Positions 5,544-6,142 of a stretch of DNA of 6,142 bases are shown one piece after another. The notes under the pieces were generated by a model, which was not told the DNA's origin, made no database searches, and was given only the letters and a program-made list of their open reading frames with translations. The DNA lies in assembly GCA_022703195.1 (NCBI GenBank), contig JAKLEF010000124.1, forward strand, positions 1 to 6,142. Direction: 5' to 3'. Positions within the stretch are counted from its first letter, which is position 1, and each line of letters opens with the position of its first letter. Origin of the DNA: Candidatus Fermentibacterota bacterium (GTDB taxonomy: Bacteria > Fermentibacterota > Fermentibacteria > Fermentibacterales > Fermentibacteraceae). Both the position numbers and the translations under genes were made by a program.

Positions 5544-6117
5544 GACCACCAACGTTCTGATCTGCGGAACCGGCGGGCAGGGGATACTGCTCGCGAGCGA
5601 GATCGTCAGCGCGGCCGCGATGCTTTCGGGGATGGACGTCCGCAAGAGCGAGGTCCACGGTATGGCCCAGAGGGGCGGAAGCGTAGTGAGCCAGGTGAGG
5701 TTCGGGAAGTCGGTCTACAGCCCGATCATCGAGGAGGGCACGGCCGACCTGATGATAGCGCTGGAGAAGCTCGAGGCTCTGAGATGGTCGCACTTCCTTT
5801 CGGATTCCGGCACCGCGCTGATATGCGACCTCGTCATCGAACCGTCTTCCGTCAGCACCGGCCAGGCTTCCTACCCCGACGTCGAGGCCGGGCTCTCGGA
5901 CAGGGGCGTGAGGTCCCTCTCGATCGACGCCTTCGGCGAAGCCGGCAGGATGGGCGATCTCCGGGTCGTCAACACGCTCATGGTGGGCGCGGCCTCGGTC
6001 TACCTCGGACTGCCCGAAGCCTGCTGGGCCGATGCGATGAGGGAGCTCCTCCCGGAGAAGGCCCTGGAGATCAACACCAGGGCATTCCTGCGAGGGAGGG
6101 CACTGGCCGGCGCCTGA
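5533..6117 (+). CDS. iorB: indolepyruvate:ferredoxin oxidoreductase, beta subunit
   Basis: This 194-residue protein is the small (gamma-domain-like) subunit that partners IorA in the ferredoxin-dependent oxidation of arylpyruvates and helps form the CoA-binding side of the enzyme. The N-terminal NVLICGTGGQGILLASEI (about 7-24) is the glycine-rich nucleotide-fold signature of the family. It is followed by the highly conserved SEVHGMAQRGGSVVSQVRFG at about 39-58, VYSPII at 61-66, and ADLMIALEKLEALR at 71-84. Length is standard, and the protein has no cysteine cluster, as expected for this subunit. Start is GTG with GGGAGG 6 nt upstream, overlapping the end of iorA. Only 25 nt follow the stop, with no terminator visible, so the operon may continue to the right of the window. 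Confidence 0.95.
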   Translation: MPTETTNVLICGTGGQGILLASEIVSAAAMLSGMDVRKSEVHGMAQRGGSVVSQVRFGKSVYSPIIEEGTADLMIALEKLEALRWSHFLSDSGTALICDLVIEPSSVSTGQASYPDVEAGLSDRGVRSLSIDAFGEAGRMGDLRVVNTLMVGAASVYLGLPEACWADAMRELLPEKALEINTRAFLRGRALAGA

Positions 6118-6142
6118 AACCCGTCCGGATTCGTGCCGTGAT

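Noticed and set aside
3749..5560. A 603-codon open frame on the plus strand, one frame off iorA and spanning all of it.
   Set aside because: It is rich in Arg, Gly, His and Pro with no recognisable domain, as expected from the GC-biased third positions of iorA read in another frame. The iorA frame carries all the family motifs.
6118..6142. The 25-nt tail after iorB, checked for a terminator or the start of a further gene.
   Set aside because: No hairpin with a T-tract, no ribosome binding site and no credible start; too short to judge.

Overview
The window is a GC-rich stretch of bacterial DNA, by eye roughly two-thirds G+C. It is almost fully coding, with seven genes in two divergent blocks. 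Arginine is very often AGG and four of the seven starts are TTG or GTG. The ferredoxin-dependent 2-oxoacid oxidoreductase beside an acyl-phosphate kinase pathway points to an anaerobic, amino-acid-fermenting bacterium. I cannot name the phylum from the sequence, and no rRNA, tRNA or phylogenetic marker is present.

Leftward block (minus strand, positions 1706 down to 1): a HAD-superfamily phosphatase or phosphoglucomutase-like hydrolase (1014-1706), a small multi-pass membrane protein of unknown function (417-920), and the N-terminal 140 codons of a formyltransferase-family protein that runs off the left edge (420 to 1). The last two overlap by a TTGA stop/start and are probably co-transcribed from a candidate promoter at 948-976.

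Rightward block (plus strand, 1774-6117): four tightly packed genes, namely phosphate butyryltransferase (ptb), butyrate kinase (buk), and the alpha and beta subunits of indolepyruvate:ferredoxin oxidoreductase (iorA, iorB). Gaps are 1 nt, 13 nt and an 11-nt overlap, so this is very probably one operon. Together the proteins describe a complete energy-conserving route: transaminated aromatic (or other) amino acid -> 2-oxoacid -> acyl-CoA + CO2 + reduced ferredoxin (IorAB) -> acyl phosphate (Ptb) -> carboxylic acid + ATP (Buk). The logic is that of the ptb-buk-bkd branched-chain operons of Bacillus and Enterococcus, with the NAD-linked dehydrogenase replaced by a ferredoxin-linked enzyme.

The two blocks are separated by only 67 nt (1707-1773). 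This gap holds an AT-rich patch that reads as a -10 element on both strands and an imperfect dyad, so both blocks may share a regulatory region. I see no mobile element, CRISPR array, RNA gene or convincing terminator. No stretch longer than 300 bases lacks a gene.
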